Of a DNA stretch of 64,000 nt, positions 18,925 through 27,454 are shown piece after piece. Position numbers and translations under genes: made by a program. Each line of letters starts with the position of its first letter. Position 1 is the stretch's first letter. The notes below the pieces were generated by a model that saw only the letters and a list, made by a program, of their open reading frames with translations, searched no databases and was not told where the DNA came from. Source of the DNA: Gemmatimonadota bacterium (GTDB taxonomy: Bacteria > Gemmatimonadota > Gemmatimonadetes > Longimicrobiales > Gaopeijiaceae); contig DUBS01000004.1 of NCBI GenBank assembly GCA_012960225.1, positions 90,652 through 154,651 of the forward strand, written 5' to 3'.

Positions 18925-19250
18925 AATGAGCCTCCTAGTGACCAGAATGGCGCGCTCGCGCCAATGAACCAGTGCACCAAATACCTAGGAGGTCGGCACC
19001 CAGTCAATTGCAGAAGAAAATGTCCAGACCGAACACTCCTGAATCAGAAGCCAATGAACTTCAAAGACCCCAACCAGAATGAGGCCAGGAAGTTGAAGTA
19101 TCCAGAATCTTGAATCACTGAAAATCTGGCGTAACAGAAGGATCAGATGCCGACCTGGAAGCCACCACGCCTGACACGTATGTTTCTTTTTCTCAAAAGT
19201 CTTAGAAGCAGAATTATTCGGGAATCCGCACAAATACTTACGCCAGGGTA
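18925..19250. other. intergenic region, 326 bp
   Basis: Divergent spacer between the amidohydrolase operon and the dioxygenase gene. A GGCGC-GCTC-GCGCC hairpin sits about 25 bp upstream of the amidohydrolase start. The rest has scattered A/T runs and no convincing open frame. It must hold promoters for both directions, but I cannot pick clear -35/-10 pairs. Confidence 0.5.
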
Positions 19251-20087
19251 TTGGACTCAGTGGACGCAAAAGGCATATCCATTCATCCAGTCACACCAGT
19301 AATTGGTGCTGAGATTCTAGGTATAGATCTCGATAAACCACTCGACGAAGACACCTTCCAGATAATCCATGAGGCGCTGATTACCTACCAGGTAATCTTC
19401 TTTCGTGACCAAGATATTTCTGTTGAGGCCCACAAGAAGTTTGGATCACTTTTCGGCGAACTCGACGTTCATCCGAATGATCCTGGGCTAGAGGGGCATC
19501 CTGAGGTGATGATCATCCACGCGGACGAGAACTCAAAGCGGATCGCTGGAGAGACCTGGCACTCTGATGTTTCATGCTCCAAAACACCCCCGCTGGGCTC
19601 AATCCTTAGGCTTTACGAAGTTCCAGAAACAGGCGGTGACACAGTGTTCTCGAGCATGTACGAGGCCTATGACACGCTTTCTGATCCTATGAAACTGTTC
19701 TTAGAGAACCTGACAGCACATCATGATGGTGGGCCCTATTACCGCAGCGTGAATACGAGGATAGGCCGAGATGATGGTGGGCGGACTTATCCGACCGCTG
19801 AACACCCGGTGATCCGAACTCATCCTGTGTCTGGTCAGAAAGCACTCTATGTGAACTCAATGTTCACCCAGCATATCATTGGACTCCCCAAGGCAGAGAG
19901 TGATGCTGTATTGGAGTTTCTCTTTGAGCACGTGCGGGATCCAGCGTTCCAATGCCGCTTCAAATGGGGGAAGAACTCCATTGCGCTTTGGGATAACAGA
20001 TGCACACAGCACTACGCAATCTGGGATTATTTTCCGAATATTCGTTCCGGCTATCGAGTAACCGTAATCGGAGACCAACCCAGGTAA
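19251..20087 (+). CDS. TauD/TfdA family Fe(II)/2-oxoglutarate dioxygenase
   Basis: A 278-residue non-heme iron dioxygenase. The facial triad begins with ETWHSDVSCS (HxD), and the distal His is in CTQHYAIWDYFPNIR, with the 2-oxoglutarate-binding Arg in NIRSGYR. The N-terminal IGAEILGIDLDKPLDEDTF is typical of taurine/2,4-D dioxygenases. The sulfonated or carboxylated substrate is not determined. The start is TTG at 19251, with an alternative GTG at 19260. It is followed 125 bp later by the aldolase-like gene on the same strand. Confidence 0.92.
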   Translation: MDSVDAKGISIHPVTPVIGAEILGIDLDKPLDEDTFQIIHEALITYQVIFFRDQDISVEAHKKFGSLFGELDVHPNDPGLEGHPEVMIIHADENSKRIAGETWHSDVSCSKTPPLGSILRLYEVPETGGDTVFSSMYEAYDTLSDPMKLFLENLTAHHDGGPYYRSVNTRIGRDDGGRTYPTAEHPVIRTHPVSGQKALYVNSMFTQHIIGLPKAESDAVLEFLFEHVRDPAFQCRFKWGKNSIALWDNRCTQHYAIWDYFPNIRSGYRVTVIGDQPR

Positions 20088-20212
20088 TACTCTCACCAGC
20101 GCTATAGAGGCTTGTCTACTTAATCGCTGGGCTTGATCGAAGCCACCGCGTATCTTGCGATCGAGCACCGCAGACGGCGGTGTGACCAGATTCATGCACC
20201 GAGGGATTAGCA

Positions 20213-21103
20213 ATGAAGCAAGCAAGCCTCCTAGCCATGGCATTTGCGATTGGCCTTGGCGCCGTAACAGCCCTGTCTGCACAAGAGAGCAGTCAGGTGC
20301 GCCAATTCAACACAGTTAAACAAAAACTGGCCGCAGGCGAGCGCGTCGTCGGGGGCACAGTATCAACGGCTGACCCCGAGATCTACTGTTCCATGGCGAA
20401 CGCCGGCTTCGACTTCACGTGGATTGAGATGCAACATAGTGCACTGAGTTACTCTGACGTCGCCCGAATGATTTGGGCATGCAGAGGCGCTTCTGCGATC
20501 CCATTTATCCGCGTACCTGATGCAACCGAGGGTGACATCCAAAAGGCTACTGATATCGGCGCCCTAGGAATCATCATTCCCATGGTGGATAACATTGAAA
20601 AGATCCGTAATGCAGTGACTTATGCGAAGTATCCTCCTGAAGGGAAACGCAGCCAGGGTGGAGGCCAATACGGTGCGCTTTGGGGCCGAGGCTATAGGGG
20701 AGCTGCGAATGACAACATCATGATCATCGCGATGATCGAGTCACCTGCAGGTGCAGAGATTGCTGATGAGATTGCAGCTGTTCCGGGCGTCGATGTCGTA
20801 TTCGCAGCTAGTTCAGACTTGGGCAGTTTCACAGGTCTGCGACAAGGTGACCCAGGATATGAAGCCTTGGTCACCAACATCGAAGACGGAACACTCGGAG
20901 CGGGACGATTCTTGGGTGGTCCATTGGCATGGATGTCCACCCGTGCAGGGTATCGCTTTTTCCAGGGACCAGGAACGACATCCTTAATCAGGTCGGGCGC
21001 CAGAAGTGCCCTGCAGGCTGCTAACCCTTGCCGAGACCTTCCCGCAGGAGTCGCGCCCATCGAAGGTGAGGAGCCGTGTGAAGAGGCCCCCCAGAGGCAT
21101 TAG
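20213..21103 (+). CDS. exported HpcH/HpaI aldolase/citrate lyase family protein
   Basis: A class II pyruvate-dependent aldolase fold (2,4-dihydroxyhept-2-ene-1,7-dioate type). GGTVSTADPEIYCSMANAGF, FTWIEMQHSALSY, IPFIRVPD, GALGIIIPMVDN and AMIESPAGAEIADEI are the family blocks, the last with the metal-binding Glu. Unusually, it begins with a full signal peptide, MKQASLLAMAFAIGLGAVTA, with cleavage near LSAQES. Family members are normally cytoplasmic, so export is the odd feature. It may act on sugar acids or aromatic breakdown products in the periplasm, or have a changed role. Confidence 0.88.
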   Translation: MKQASLLAMAFAIGLGAVTALSAQESSQVRQFNTVKQKLAAGERVVGGTVSTADPEIYCSMANAGFDFTWIEMQHSALSYSDVARMIWACRGASAIPFIRVPDATEGDIQKATDIGALGIIIPMVDNIEKIRNAVTYAKYPPEGKRSQGGGQYGALWGRGYRGAANDNIMIIAMIESPAGAEIADEIAAVPGVDVVFAASSDLGSFTGLRQGDPGYEALVTNIEDGTLGAGRFLGGPLAWMSTRAGYRFFQGPGTTSLIRSGARSALQAANPCRDLPAGVAPIEGEEPCEEAPQRH

Positions 21104-21158
21104 TTATAGAAGGAAGCACCTGCCCCCTGTCGGCTCCGAACAAGGTGATGGGTGCTCC

Positions 21159-22547
21159 TTACTTACGACCGCGACCCATTTGAGCTGAGATCCGCCGTCT
21201 GCGCTGAGCCTCTCTCGCTTCTGCTGCCCTGAGAAGCTCCTCAGGAATTTCCTCTCCTACAACGATGCCTCGGGGGGTCGCTGGAGCAAAGTAGATACGG
21301 GCATTTGCCATCTCATCCGTAGTCTCAGCTCCGTATACAACCTCCGCCGCTGGGTTAGGATTATTCGGATTTCCCGCTGAATTATCGAACCACCAAGTCA
21401 TGTGGAGCTTTGAACCGGCCGGAACGAATAGCGGTTCCTCATATTCGTAGAGGAATTGCCAGTTGAAGTCATAGTCTGGCACCCAGAGCAGCGTCTCCGT
21501 CTTACCATCTGGATACTCGAGCTGGTACCTCATAGCCTTACCACGAAGATGCATGTGCGGTCCAAGGGACAGGAGGTAGGTATCCTCCTCAAATGGCCGC
21601 TGATGCTTCACCTCATAGTTTGGATCACCGGCAGGAATTACAAAGCGTGTCGTAAAATTGAGATCCGTGTCAACTATGTAGTCGATCACGTCACCCGGTT
21701 CATAGAACAAGAACCCTGCCCTGGTAAGATCCTCTACCGCCGAACCCGGACCGGGGGTCTTATGATAGTGCATATTTGTGGTGATATAGGGATCCTCAGG
21801 CAGAAGAACGCCCCAACCCTCAGGGTAGGTGAACGGCCCACGACCGGGAACACCAACTCCCATATGGCTGGACACTATATGGTGAACCCATGGGCCTCCG
21901 GGACGAAGTTCAGCCTTCGAGATCCATTTTGCTTCCGTATGTGCACCTTCCGGTACCGGCATATGGAATGTGGGTTGCCAATCTTGCACGGAATCAGGTA
22001 CGTGTACCGGTTGTTCAAACTCAACAACAAGATCGGGCTCACCAATCCACCAGCCTGTGAGACCTCTTCCGGATCCTTCCTTCGTATCTTCGAGCAGCGT
22101 GGCTGACTCTGATGGCGATGCCCCTTCCGGAGTCTCGCCCTCAGGAGCTCCCGCATCCACCCAAGCGATTACCGTTTCCTTATCAGCATCGTCGATATAG
22201 CGCTCGTCCTTGAAGGTGCCCTTGTGTTGGACATGAGCACCCCATGGAGGCATGTAGCCGCTCTCGAGCGCCCGCTTGATCCGGGGAGCCCAACGATAGG
22301 CTTCAGCGTAGGTCATTAGTGACATTGGAGCTGTAATTCCGCCGACATCCGGTGCATTCGTACGGTGACAGTCCACACAGTTCTTCTGGAAGACCGGCAG
22401 AACATCAGCGTAGAAGCTAGGAGCGGTCTCTGCCTCACTAGACGCCAAAAGACCTCCACTGCTGTTCTGTGCCGTCCCGACACCCGCAAAGGCCAGTATC
22501 CAGAACAAGTGTAGGACTGCCGTAGCCCCGATCTTTTCTACGCTCAT
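21159..22547 (-). CDS. exported heme c / type II copper monooxygenase-like protein
   Basis: From the ATG at 22547 (MSVEKIGATAVLHLFWILAF) with an ideal AGGAGG upstream, the product has a signal peptide. It is followed by a single c-type heme site, NCVDCHRTNAPDVGG, in a planctomycete-type cytochrome c-like domain. The C-terminal 300 residues resemble the copper type II ascorbate-dependent monooxygenase fold. Candidate copper ligands are seen in GGPWVHHIVSSHMG, TTNMHYHK and SLGPHMHLRG. The arrangement suggests an electron-fed copper hydroxylase or a redox sensor outside the cytoplasm. The tail is basic (REAQRRRRISAQMGRGRK). It is probably monocistronic. Confidence 0.82.
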   Translation of the reverse strand: MSVEKIGATAVLHLFWILAFAGVGTAQNSSGGLLASSEAETAPSFYADVLPVFQKNCVDCHRTNAPDVGGITAPMSLMTYAEAYRWAPRIKRALESGYMPPWGAHVQHKGTFKDERYIDDADKETVIAWVDAGAPEGETPEGASPSESATLLEDTKEGSGRGLTGWWIGEPDLVVEFEQPVHVPDSVQDWQPTFHMPVPEGAHTEAKWISKAELRPGGPWVHHIVSSHMGVGVPGRGPFTYPEGWGVLLPEDPYITTNMHYHKTPGPGSAVEDLTRAGFLFYEPGDVIDYIVDTDLNFTTRFVIPAGDPNYEVKHQRPFEEDTYLLSLGPHMHLRGKAMRYQLEYPDGKTETLLWVPDYDFNWQFLYEYEEPLFVPAGSKLHMTWWFDNSAGNPNNPNPAAEVVYGAETTDEMANARIYFAPATPRGIVVGEEIPEELLRAAEAREAQRRRRISAQMGRGRK

Positions 22548-22660
22548 GAGTCCCCTCCTGAGTTGGGAGCGAACCTGATTACCCCACGTCATATTACCAA
22601 CTGGGTTGCCTGAACATGTTGGGCGCTCCTAAGGCCCGCAACTTATACGGGGATACCACA

Positions 22661-22720
22661 CAGGACGCGTACAACAGTGTTGTATAGTCCAGCTGTAGGT
22701 GCGGTGAAATAGGGAGGGGT
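22661..22720 (+). repeat. dispersed intergenic repeat, copy A
   Basis: Starts CAGGACGCGTACAACAGTG, continues with TTGTATAGTCCAGC, GTGCGGTGAAATAGGG and ends in a G-run. It matches copies B, C and D in the same orientation. It lies between the heme/copper protein gene and a small lipoprotein gene. Confidence 0.8.
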
Positions 22721-22776
22721 TACTTATAGGAAAAGGTGACCCGACTCACCTGCCAAATCGTTTTACAGAAGTGCCG

Positions 22777-23154
22777 CTACTTAGTCTCCCATCGAATCAC
22801 GGTGGCGGAAATCCGTTGGACTGGAACTCCGTCCCTTCCCCCTGATGAGTACGTATCACTCGAACGCATGATGAGAGCGTCTCCCCCGGCCAAGCATCCC
22901 TCTTCCATCATCTTGGGCAATACGTCTTCCAAGTCTGACTTCCACGCGCTTCCCTCCGCTTCCACGATACCTAGCTCTTCATACTTTTTTCCTTCTGGAA
23001 CCCCGGAACTTATGACCTCGATCTCGCAGTACATGCCCTTAGACGGATACGGCGTGCTCTGAGTCGGTATGAACGTAGCATTCACACATCCTCCGGCGAG
23101 GACAATCATCGCAAGAGAAGACCCCAGCCCAAGGAGTCTTGAGGGTATCTTCAT
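22777..23154 (-). CDS. small lipoprotein, unknown function
   Basis: A 125-residue protein with a clear lipobox (MIVLAGGC, Cys about residue 23). The mature part, YCEIEVISSGVPEGKKYEEL followed by a block around GCLAGGDALIM, has the strand-helix pattern of small outer-membrane-associated lipoproteins that assemble by a beta sheet. I cannot name the family with certainty. It is the first gene of the repeat-rich accessory stretch and stands alone between copy A and an empty 270-bp spacer. Confidence 0.75.
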   Translation of the reverse strand: MKIPSRLLGLGSSLAMIVLAGGCVNATFIPTQSTPYPSKGMYCEIEVISSGVPEGKKYEELGIVEAEGSAWKSDLEDVLPKMMEEGCLAGGDALIMRSSDTYSSGGRDGVPVQRISATVIRWETK

Positions 23155-23427
23155 CTAGGGTGCTACTCCATAGCTCAAATATGTTTCCAGAGCATGTCTT
23201 TCTACCAGCACTCCGAATGTCGCGTACTTGCTATCCCGAATAGGGGGCTGGGAAGCTAGTTCCCGAACGAGATATACATCTCGACTCTTCCGATACCAGA
23301 CCCTGCTATCTGCTACCCCACACTGAGAACATCCCTGCTTGCAGTGCTAAGAGTGTCAGGAATCTGGATGGACCCTAACTCAAATTTTTGCTGGCGTAGG
23401 TAGAGATTTGGAATACATCTTTAGAGC

Positions 23428-23781
23428 ATGAGGCGAATCCGACTGACAGCCCTACTACTACTCATAGCGTGTGAGAATCCCATGATGATTCCAGTGGCTA
23501 TGTCAATCTCTATCTCACCTGCCGAACTGAGTTTCACTGCGATAGGGCAGACAGCCTCAGTTGTCGCTACCGTGAAAGACCAGAATGGTGCACCCATGGC
23601 GGCCATGATTGAGTGGATGACAACGGATGACTCCGTAGTCTCAATTTCCTCAGAGGGACCCGTAAGCTCTATTACGGTAACGTCTGTAGGAACGGGAACA
23701 GCAACGATTGTTGCCAGTTCATATCCTGTTGCAGTATCAGCAGCGGTGACGGTTGTTCAAGATTCAGGGGCTACCCCCTAA
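23428..23781 (+). CDS. single-domain bacterial Ig-like (BIG2) lipoprotein
   Basis: A 117-residue protein: lipoprotein signal MRRIRLTALLLLIAC, then one Ig-like group 2 domain. The domain shows SISPAELSFTAIGQTASVVA, VKDQNGAPM, a DDSVVSIS segment and the terminal SVGTGTATIVASS pattern typical of BIG2. Such domains normally occur as repeats in large surface proteins; here one stands alone, tethered to the membrane. It may be a truncated remnant of a larger protein or a small adhesion or anchor module. Confidence 0.8.
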   Translation: MRRIRLTALLLLIACENPMMIPVAMSISISPAELSFTAIGQTASVVATVKDQNGAPMAAMIEWMTTDDSVVSISSEGPVSSITVTSVGTGTATIVASSYPVAVSAAVTVVQDSGATP

Positions 23782-23885
23782 TCAGACCCTTACCAAAAGG
23801 TTATCAGGGCACTCCCGCTTTATTCCACTAAGGCACCACTAACCCGCTCCCTGCAACTGGCCCGTAACCTCTGACTCCCTACGAC

Positions 23886-24254
23886 TTACCCACGGGCATC
23901 TATTTTCCACGCTCTTACGATAAATACAGCAGAGAAGACCACCATAAGAATCCCTGCGGTGTTCTGGATGCTGGTCGGCCATCCTAACCAGCCGGAAAGC
24001 AGGAAGCCTCCGATGGTAATCACAACTCCCGCGAAGGATATCGTGGCAATCCGATCCACAGCATCCGCTATCCACTGCGCGGTGCTCATCGTCACGAATA
24101 CGGACATGAAGACCAAGAAGATCCCTGAGTCGAGGGCGGTAACATCCCGTATAAAGGCGTCATTCACAAAGATCGACACACCGATCACGAAGGATACGTA
24201 AGAGACCCACTTACAAGCGGATTTCAAACGCGATGCGGTGACGATTTTCTTCAT
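23886..24254 (-). CDS. small membrane protein, four predicted TM helices
   Basis: A 122-residue hydrophobic protein. Four segments can be picked out: WVSYVSFVIGVSIFVNDAF, GIFLVFMSVFVTMSTAQWI, IATISFAGVVITIGGFLL and TAGILMVVFSAVFIVRAW. The family is unrecognised. It is 10 bp downstream of the next lipoprotein gene on the same strand, so the two form a small operon. Confidence 0.7.
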   Translation of the reverse strand: MKKIVTASRLKSACKWVSYVSFVIGVSIFVNDAFIRDVTALDSGIFLVFMSVFVTMSTAQWIADAVDRIATISFAGVVITIGGFLLSGWLGWPTSIQNTAGILMVVFSAVFIVRAWKIDARG

Positions 24255-24264
24255 CAGCTAGTTC

Positions 24265-24738
24265 TTAGTGGTCTTGGTTGATCGGAACCCCAAAGACTGG
24301 ATCAAGTCCAGTTACACCCAAGTCAGGTAGTGGGAAAAGATCGTCTAGCCATTCATGACTGGCCTGTTCATCTCCTCTACGCTCCTGTAGCAGACGAGCA
24401 TTGAAGGCCCTGCAATCGTTGACCTTGGTCAGGCCCACAATCGCCCCGACACCACCCGCCAGTCCCATGAGCCCAAAGCCTAACTTTCCAAGGTTCTCAT
24501 CTACTGATCCTCCGTGTGGTGCCAGCTCATACTCAAACATACTCGCTACACCCCCTACTCCTGCGATTGCGTCCACCCAGACTAGAGTCCTGCTGGAAGT
24601 ACAAGGCTGGATGAGTGCACGTGTCTCAAGGGCATCCACATCTTGGATTTCTTGCCAACCTGAAGGTGGGCCTTTGACGAAAGCGAACCCGCATCCCGAT
24701 AGGAAAGGAACTAGGGCGAGTAGCAGGGTTTTCTTCAT
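24265..24738 (-). CDS. predicted lipoprotein, unknown function
   Basis: A 157-residue protein starting MKKTLLLALVPFLSGC, a textbook lipobox. The middle contains a Gly-rich hydrophobic hairpin (LGKLGFGLMGLAGGVGAIVG), resembling the glycine-zipper insertions of envelope lipoproteins. Two Cys (IQPCTSS and VNDCRAF) could pair. It is cotranscribed with the four-helix membrane protein just downstream. No known family is assigned. Confidence 0.72.
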   Translation of the reverse strand: MKKTLLLALVPFLSGCGFAFVKGPPSGWQEIQDVDALETRALIQPCTSSRTLVWVDAIAGVGGVASMFEYELAPHGGSVDENLGKLGFGLMGLAGGVGAIVGLTKVNDCRAFNARLLQERRGDEQASHEWLDDLFPLPDLGVTGLDPVFGVPINQDH

Positions 24739-24865
24739 ACCCGAAAATGCCCCTGACCTCAGAAAATCCGCAACTTAGACGGGCGCCTCACTACAGACTT
24801 CAAATTTTTGCAGAACATTTTTGAGGGGCTAGGAGTCCCAAGGCTTTTCAAAAACAAAAATCCCT

Positions 24866-24966
24866 CACGCAAAACAGTGTTGTATAGTCCAGCGGTGTGT
24901 GCGGTGAAATAGGGGGGGCCGGGTACTGGGGGGCTGTATAGCTGGGTGTGGCTGGGTGCCACGGAG
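24866..24966 (+). repeat. dispersed intergenic repeat, copy B (long form)
   Basis: Contains ACGCAAAACAGTGTTGTATA, the GTGCGGTGAAATAGGGGG core, GTACTGGGGGG and a 3' extension GTATAGCTGGGTGTGGCTGG up to CCACGG. The 5' half matches copy A closely, the middle matches C and D, and the 3' extension is shared only with copy E. Confidence 0.8.
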
Positions 24967-24969
24967 GGG

Positions 24970-25161
24970 CTAGTTGTTCGCCCTGCGCCAAGCGAGTTCA
25001 AACTGTTCTGCACACCACTGGCCGTCTTCAGTCCCGGTTAGGTCAGTTATGGGCAGAACATATGAAGCTTGTTCATACCAAGTTTCAGCCGGGAGGGCGC
25101 TGGCCAGACGATGTTGGGCTACCGCATGAAGGGTCTCACGCTGCCTGCGCCGCCGTGCCAT
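24970..25161 (-). CDS. small hypothetical protein or gene remnant (63 aa)
   Basis: Reads MARRRRQRETLHAVAQHRLA at the N-terminus and ends WCAEQFELAWRRANN, with a stop directly against repeat copy B. Composition is protein-like, but I recognise no domain, and the frame stays open upstream without another good start. It may be the 3' part of a truncated gene. Its position immediately before a repeat copy parallels the broken gene before copy E. Confidence 0.4.
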   Translation of the reverse strand: MARRRRQRETLHAVAQHRLASALPAETWYEQASYVLPITDLTGTEDGQWCAEQFELAWRRANN

Positions 25162-25265
25162 ATTGGGGCCACCAATGGCTATCCAGCGACGAAGGGAATC
25201 CATCTGTGAAGAAGGACGAAGGTCGGCTGCCCGGCACCTCGCGCTGGGACCACTACCGCTCTTGG

Positions 25266-25883
25266 ATGTTCTGGAGCCACATGGCCCGTCTCCAGCTTGG
25301 CCTCTTCCTGTTCGGACTCGCCGTATCCCTGATGCTCGAGGCGAACATCGGACTCGATCCATGGTCGTCGCTGCACGACGCGCTGAGCGAGAAGTCAGGG
25401 CTGAGCTTCGGGAGGATAGCCCAAGGTGTCGGCCTCCTGCTGATCCTCTTCAGCGCGTTCGTCCTGTCAGTGAAGCCCGGAATCGCGACCGTCTTAAACA
25501 TGCTCGTAATCGGCCCATGGGTAGACCTGCTTCGGGAGGTCACCTGGTTCCCGACGCAATTCGGCTACCTATGTGGAAGCGTACAGTTTGTCGGTGGAGT
25601 CCTGGTGATGGGCCTCGCGACCGCGACCTACATCGGCGCGCGCATGGGCGCGGGGCCTCGGGACGGCCTCGCGATGGGGCTGGCTCAAAAGGTGAAACGG
25701 AGCCTACGGGTCACGCGTAACAGCATCGAGGCCACCGTGCTGGTGATCGCATTCTTTCTAGGCGGCTCGATCGGGCTAGGGACGGTGATCTTCGCCGTGC
25801 TCATGGGCCCGACAATGCAGGCGAGCCTCAAGCTGTTTGGAGTGTCGCACGATCCGTCGCCGAACTTGAGTCGAGCCTCCTAA
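25266..25883 (+). CDS. YczE/YitT-like integral membrane protein
   Basis: A protein of about 205 residues with six or so membrane helices. It resembles the YczE/YyaS/YitT group: LFLFGLAVSLMLEANIGLDP, SGLSFGRIAQGVGLLLI, VLNMLVIGPWVDLLRE, GARMGAGPRDGLAMGL and GLGTVIFAVLMGPTMQ are its conserved blocks. Function in the family is unclear. The open frame extends far upstream, but the family N-terminus fits the ATG at 25266 or 25281; a GTG at 25206 is possible. Codon use is visibly GC-richer than the genes outside the 22.6-27.6 kb stretch, suggesting recent acquisition. Confidence 0.82.
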   Translation: MFWSHMARLQLGLFLFGLAVSLMLEANIGLDPWSSLHDALSEKSGLSFGRIAQGVGLLLILFSAFVLSVKPGIATVLNMLVIGPWVDLLREVTWFPTQFGYLCGSVQFVGGVLVMGLATATYIGARMGAGPRDGLAMGLAQKVKRSLRVTRNSIEATVLVIAFFLGGSIGLGTVIFAVLMGPTMQASLKLFGVSHDPSPNLSRAS

Positions 25884-25889
25884 CCCGTC

Positions 25890-26066
25890 CTAAAATTCGA
25901 TGTTGAACCCGAACGTCGGCAGGAGTCCAGCACCATCAATCGGCCTGATCCGGTTGGGATACTCGGGGCTCTCGGTATAGGCGAATCCGACCGCGTTCTT
26001 CCGATTCAGCACATTCTGCAAATCGAGATAGAAGACCGCGTTCCATCCGGTGTAGCTGACCCGTCT
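25890..26066 (-). pseudogene. C-terminal fragment of a TonB-dependent receptor
   Basis: The minus strand reads RRVSYTGWNAVFYLDLQNVL, then about 30 residues, ending PTFGFNIEF and a TAG stop at 25892-25890. A YLDLQNVLNRKNAV-type strand and a final aromatic residue are typical of the last beta strands of outer-membrane receptors. Nothing upstream continues the frame: repeat copy C begins almost at the break. It is therefore a 3' remnant left after deletion or recombination. Codon use is GC-rich, like the neighbouring YczE-like gene. Confidence 0.75.
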
Positions 26067-26068
26067 CT

Positions 26069-26150
26069 CAGGACGCGTAAAACACTGTTCATAGGTTCAG
26101 CGTCAGTGGCGGTGAAAATGGGGGGGTGTACCCCACTGGGGTCTCGCCTG
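26069..26150 (+). repeat. dispersed intergenic repeat, copy C
   Basis: CAGGACGCGTAAAACACTGT followed by TCATAGGTTCAGCG, GTGGCGGTGAAAATGGGGGG and GTGTACCCCACTGGGGT. It shares the core with A, B and D in the same orientation. It directly abuts the truncated TonB-receptor fragment. Confidence 0.8.
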
Positions 26151-26173
26151 TCGGCAAAATGGACCCGCCCGAG

Positions 26174-26404
26174 CTACCAAATATTTTCGGGGAACGGTTT
26201 CTCTCTGTTCCGATGATACCAAATCGTAAGAAGACCAAGAACGAGGAATATGGTGCCCCACCATTGATGGGATACCCCCCACAAGGCGAAATCTAGCAAG
26301 TACAAGACTGGGGATACCACAGCGAAGACCAGACCAAGTCTCCGACGGTGAAGATCGAAGTCGGTCTTCGTAAGACCGTAGTGTGACTTATCAGGGCTTG
26401 TCAT
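26174..26404 (-). CDS. small two-helix membrane protein (76 aa)
   Basis: Starts MTSPDKSHYGLTKTDFDLHR and contains two hydrophobic segments, LGLVFAVVSPVLYLLDFALW and WWGTIFLVLGLLTIWY, then a basic tail HRNREKPFPENIW. GGAGAG lies just upstream of the ATG. No family is recognised. It lies between repeat copies C and E, alone. Confidence 0.6.
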   Translation of the reverse strand: MTSPDKSHYGLTKTDFDLHRRRLGLVFAVVSPVLYLLDFALWGVSHQWWGTIFLVLGLLTIWYHRNREKPFPENIW

Positions 26405-26487
26405 TTCACTCTCCTCTTGTCAGCTAATCAGCCTAACTCTTCTTGGCAGCACAATCGTGGGAAGCACTCTCGCAACGTACTAGCCTG

Positions 26488-26541
26488 ATCGGACGAGCAG
26501 AACAGTGCTGGATAGCTGGGTGTGGCTGGGGACCACGGAGC
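26488..26541 (+). repeat. dispersed repeat, copy E (internally deleted)
   Basis: GGACGAGCAGAACAGTGCTG is joined directly to GATAGCTGGGTGTGGCTGGG and ACCACGG. Compared with copy B the central 45 bases or so, including the GGTGAAATAGGG core, are missing. The junction falls at a TATAG-like motif that occurs twice in copy B. Confidence 0.6.
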
Positions 26542-26567
26542 GCGAGGAGATTAGGGACCGCCGCTCT

Positions 26568-26750
26568 CTACCTTCCGAGTAGCTGGCGCGTCTCCTCTTT
26601 GGTCAGCCCTACTTCGGCAACGTCTGCACCGGCGTCGAGCAACTCACTGTCTGCTCAATCGCGGTCCACCAGTCTGGGCGGTCAACCGCTGACAGGTCGA
26701 TCCCAGCTTTGTCCACAGCCTCGACTTTGCTGTGGTTGCAAAGGAGGGCC
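26568..26750 (-). pseudogene. frameshifted remnant of an unknown gene
   Basis: Two minus-strand frames look like one protein split by a frameshift. One reads LCNHSKVEAVDKAGIDLSAV and RPDWWTAIEQ, then degenerates to an early stop. The other takes over with DSELLDAGADVAEVGLTKEE and ends TRQLLGR at 26568. No family is recognised. It ends close to repeat copy E, as the small frame at 24970 ends close to copy B. The 400-bp stretch 26405-26824 holds otherwise only this remnant and copy E. Confidence 0.4.
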
Positions 26751-26824
26751 ACGACGCAACGAATGCCCGTTTGGGCGAATCGCACTATACTGTCACCTCA
26801 CTTCAGGAAAATACAGGAGGCCAT

Positions 26825-27454
26825 ATGCTCCGCAGAACCACAGTTGCTTTGTTTGCCCTGTTGATCGCGACGCCGCTAACGGCTCAGGTGCCAGAAGGCA
26901 TGCAGATGAGGGTCGACCGCAGCACGAACTCCGCCGACCCCGACGACGTTCCTGAGGTCGACGTCAGGGTTATGGGCGACGGGTTCCATGTCAACACGGG
27001 CCCCGCCGTGGTGCTCTGGAAAGACGACGACACCGCGTCGCGGCCATTTACCCTGTCTGGCAGGTTCGTATTGGGCGAGCCAAGTAGCCACGCAAATTAC
27101 TACGGCTTGATCTATGGGGGAGGCTCCCTCGACGAGACCGGGCAGAACTACATGTACTTCCTGGTCGCGCAAAACGGCACATATATCGTCAAGCATCGGG
27201 CTGGAGAGAGCGTGCACGATATTCAGGCCCGCACGCCGCATGATGCGGTCCAGACGCCGAACTCGGACGGCCGCTCCGTGAACCAGCTCGAAGTACGCGT
27301 CGGCAGCGACGAGACCGAGTTCGTCGTGAACGGCACGGTGGTGCACACTGTCGAGAACACGGGGATGGCGGGCCGCACGGACGGGATCTGGGGCGTACGG
27401 GTGAACCACGTGATCCCCAACATGCACATCGACGGTCTCGGCATCTCGCGGTAG
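26825..27454 (+). CDS. secreted LamG/DUF1080-like beta-sandwich protein
   Basis: From the ATG at 26825, with an ideal AGGAGG nine bases upstream, the product is 209 residues with signal peptide MLRRTTVALFALLIATPLTA cleaved near AQV. The mature part resembles concanavalin-like jelly-roll domains of the DUF1080 (3-keto-disaccharide hydrolase) type. ANYYGLIYGGGSLD, YMYFLVAQNGTYIVKHR, NQLEVRVGSDETEFVVNGT and GIWGVRVNHVIPNMHIDG alternate in the expected strand pattern. It may bind or cleave carbohydrate. Strongly GC-rich codon use sets it apart from genes on either side of the island. Confidence 0.78.
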   Translation: MLRRTTVALFALLIATPLTAQVPEGMQMRVDRSTNSADPDDVPEVDVRVMGDGFHVNTGPAVVLWKDDDTASRPFTLSGRFVLGEPSSHANYYGLIYGGGSLDETGQNYMYFLVAQNGTYIVKHRAGESVHDIQARTPHDAVQTPNSDGRSVNQLEVRVGSDETEFVVNGTVVHTVENTGMAGRTDGIWGVRVNHVIPNMHIDGLGISR

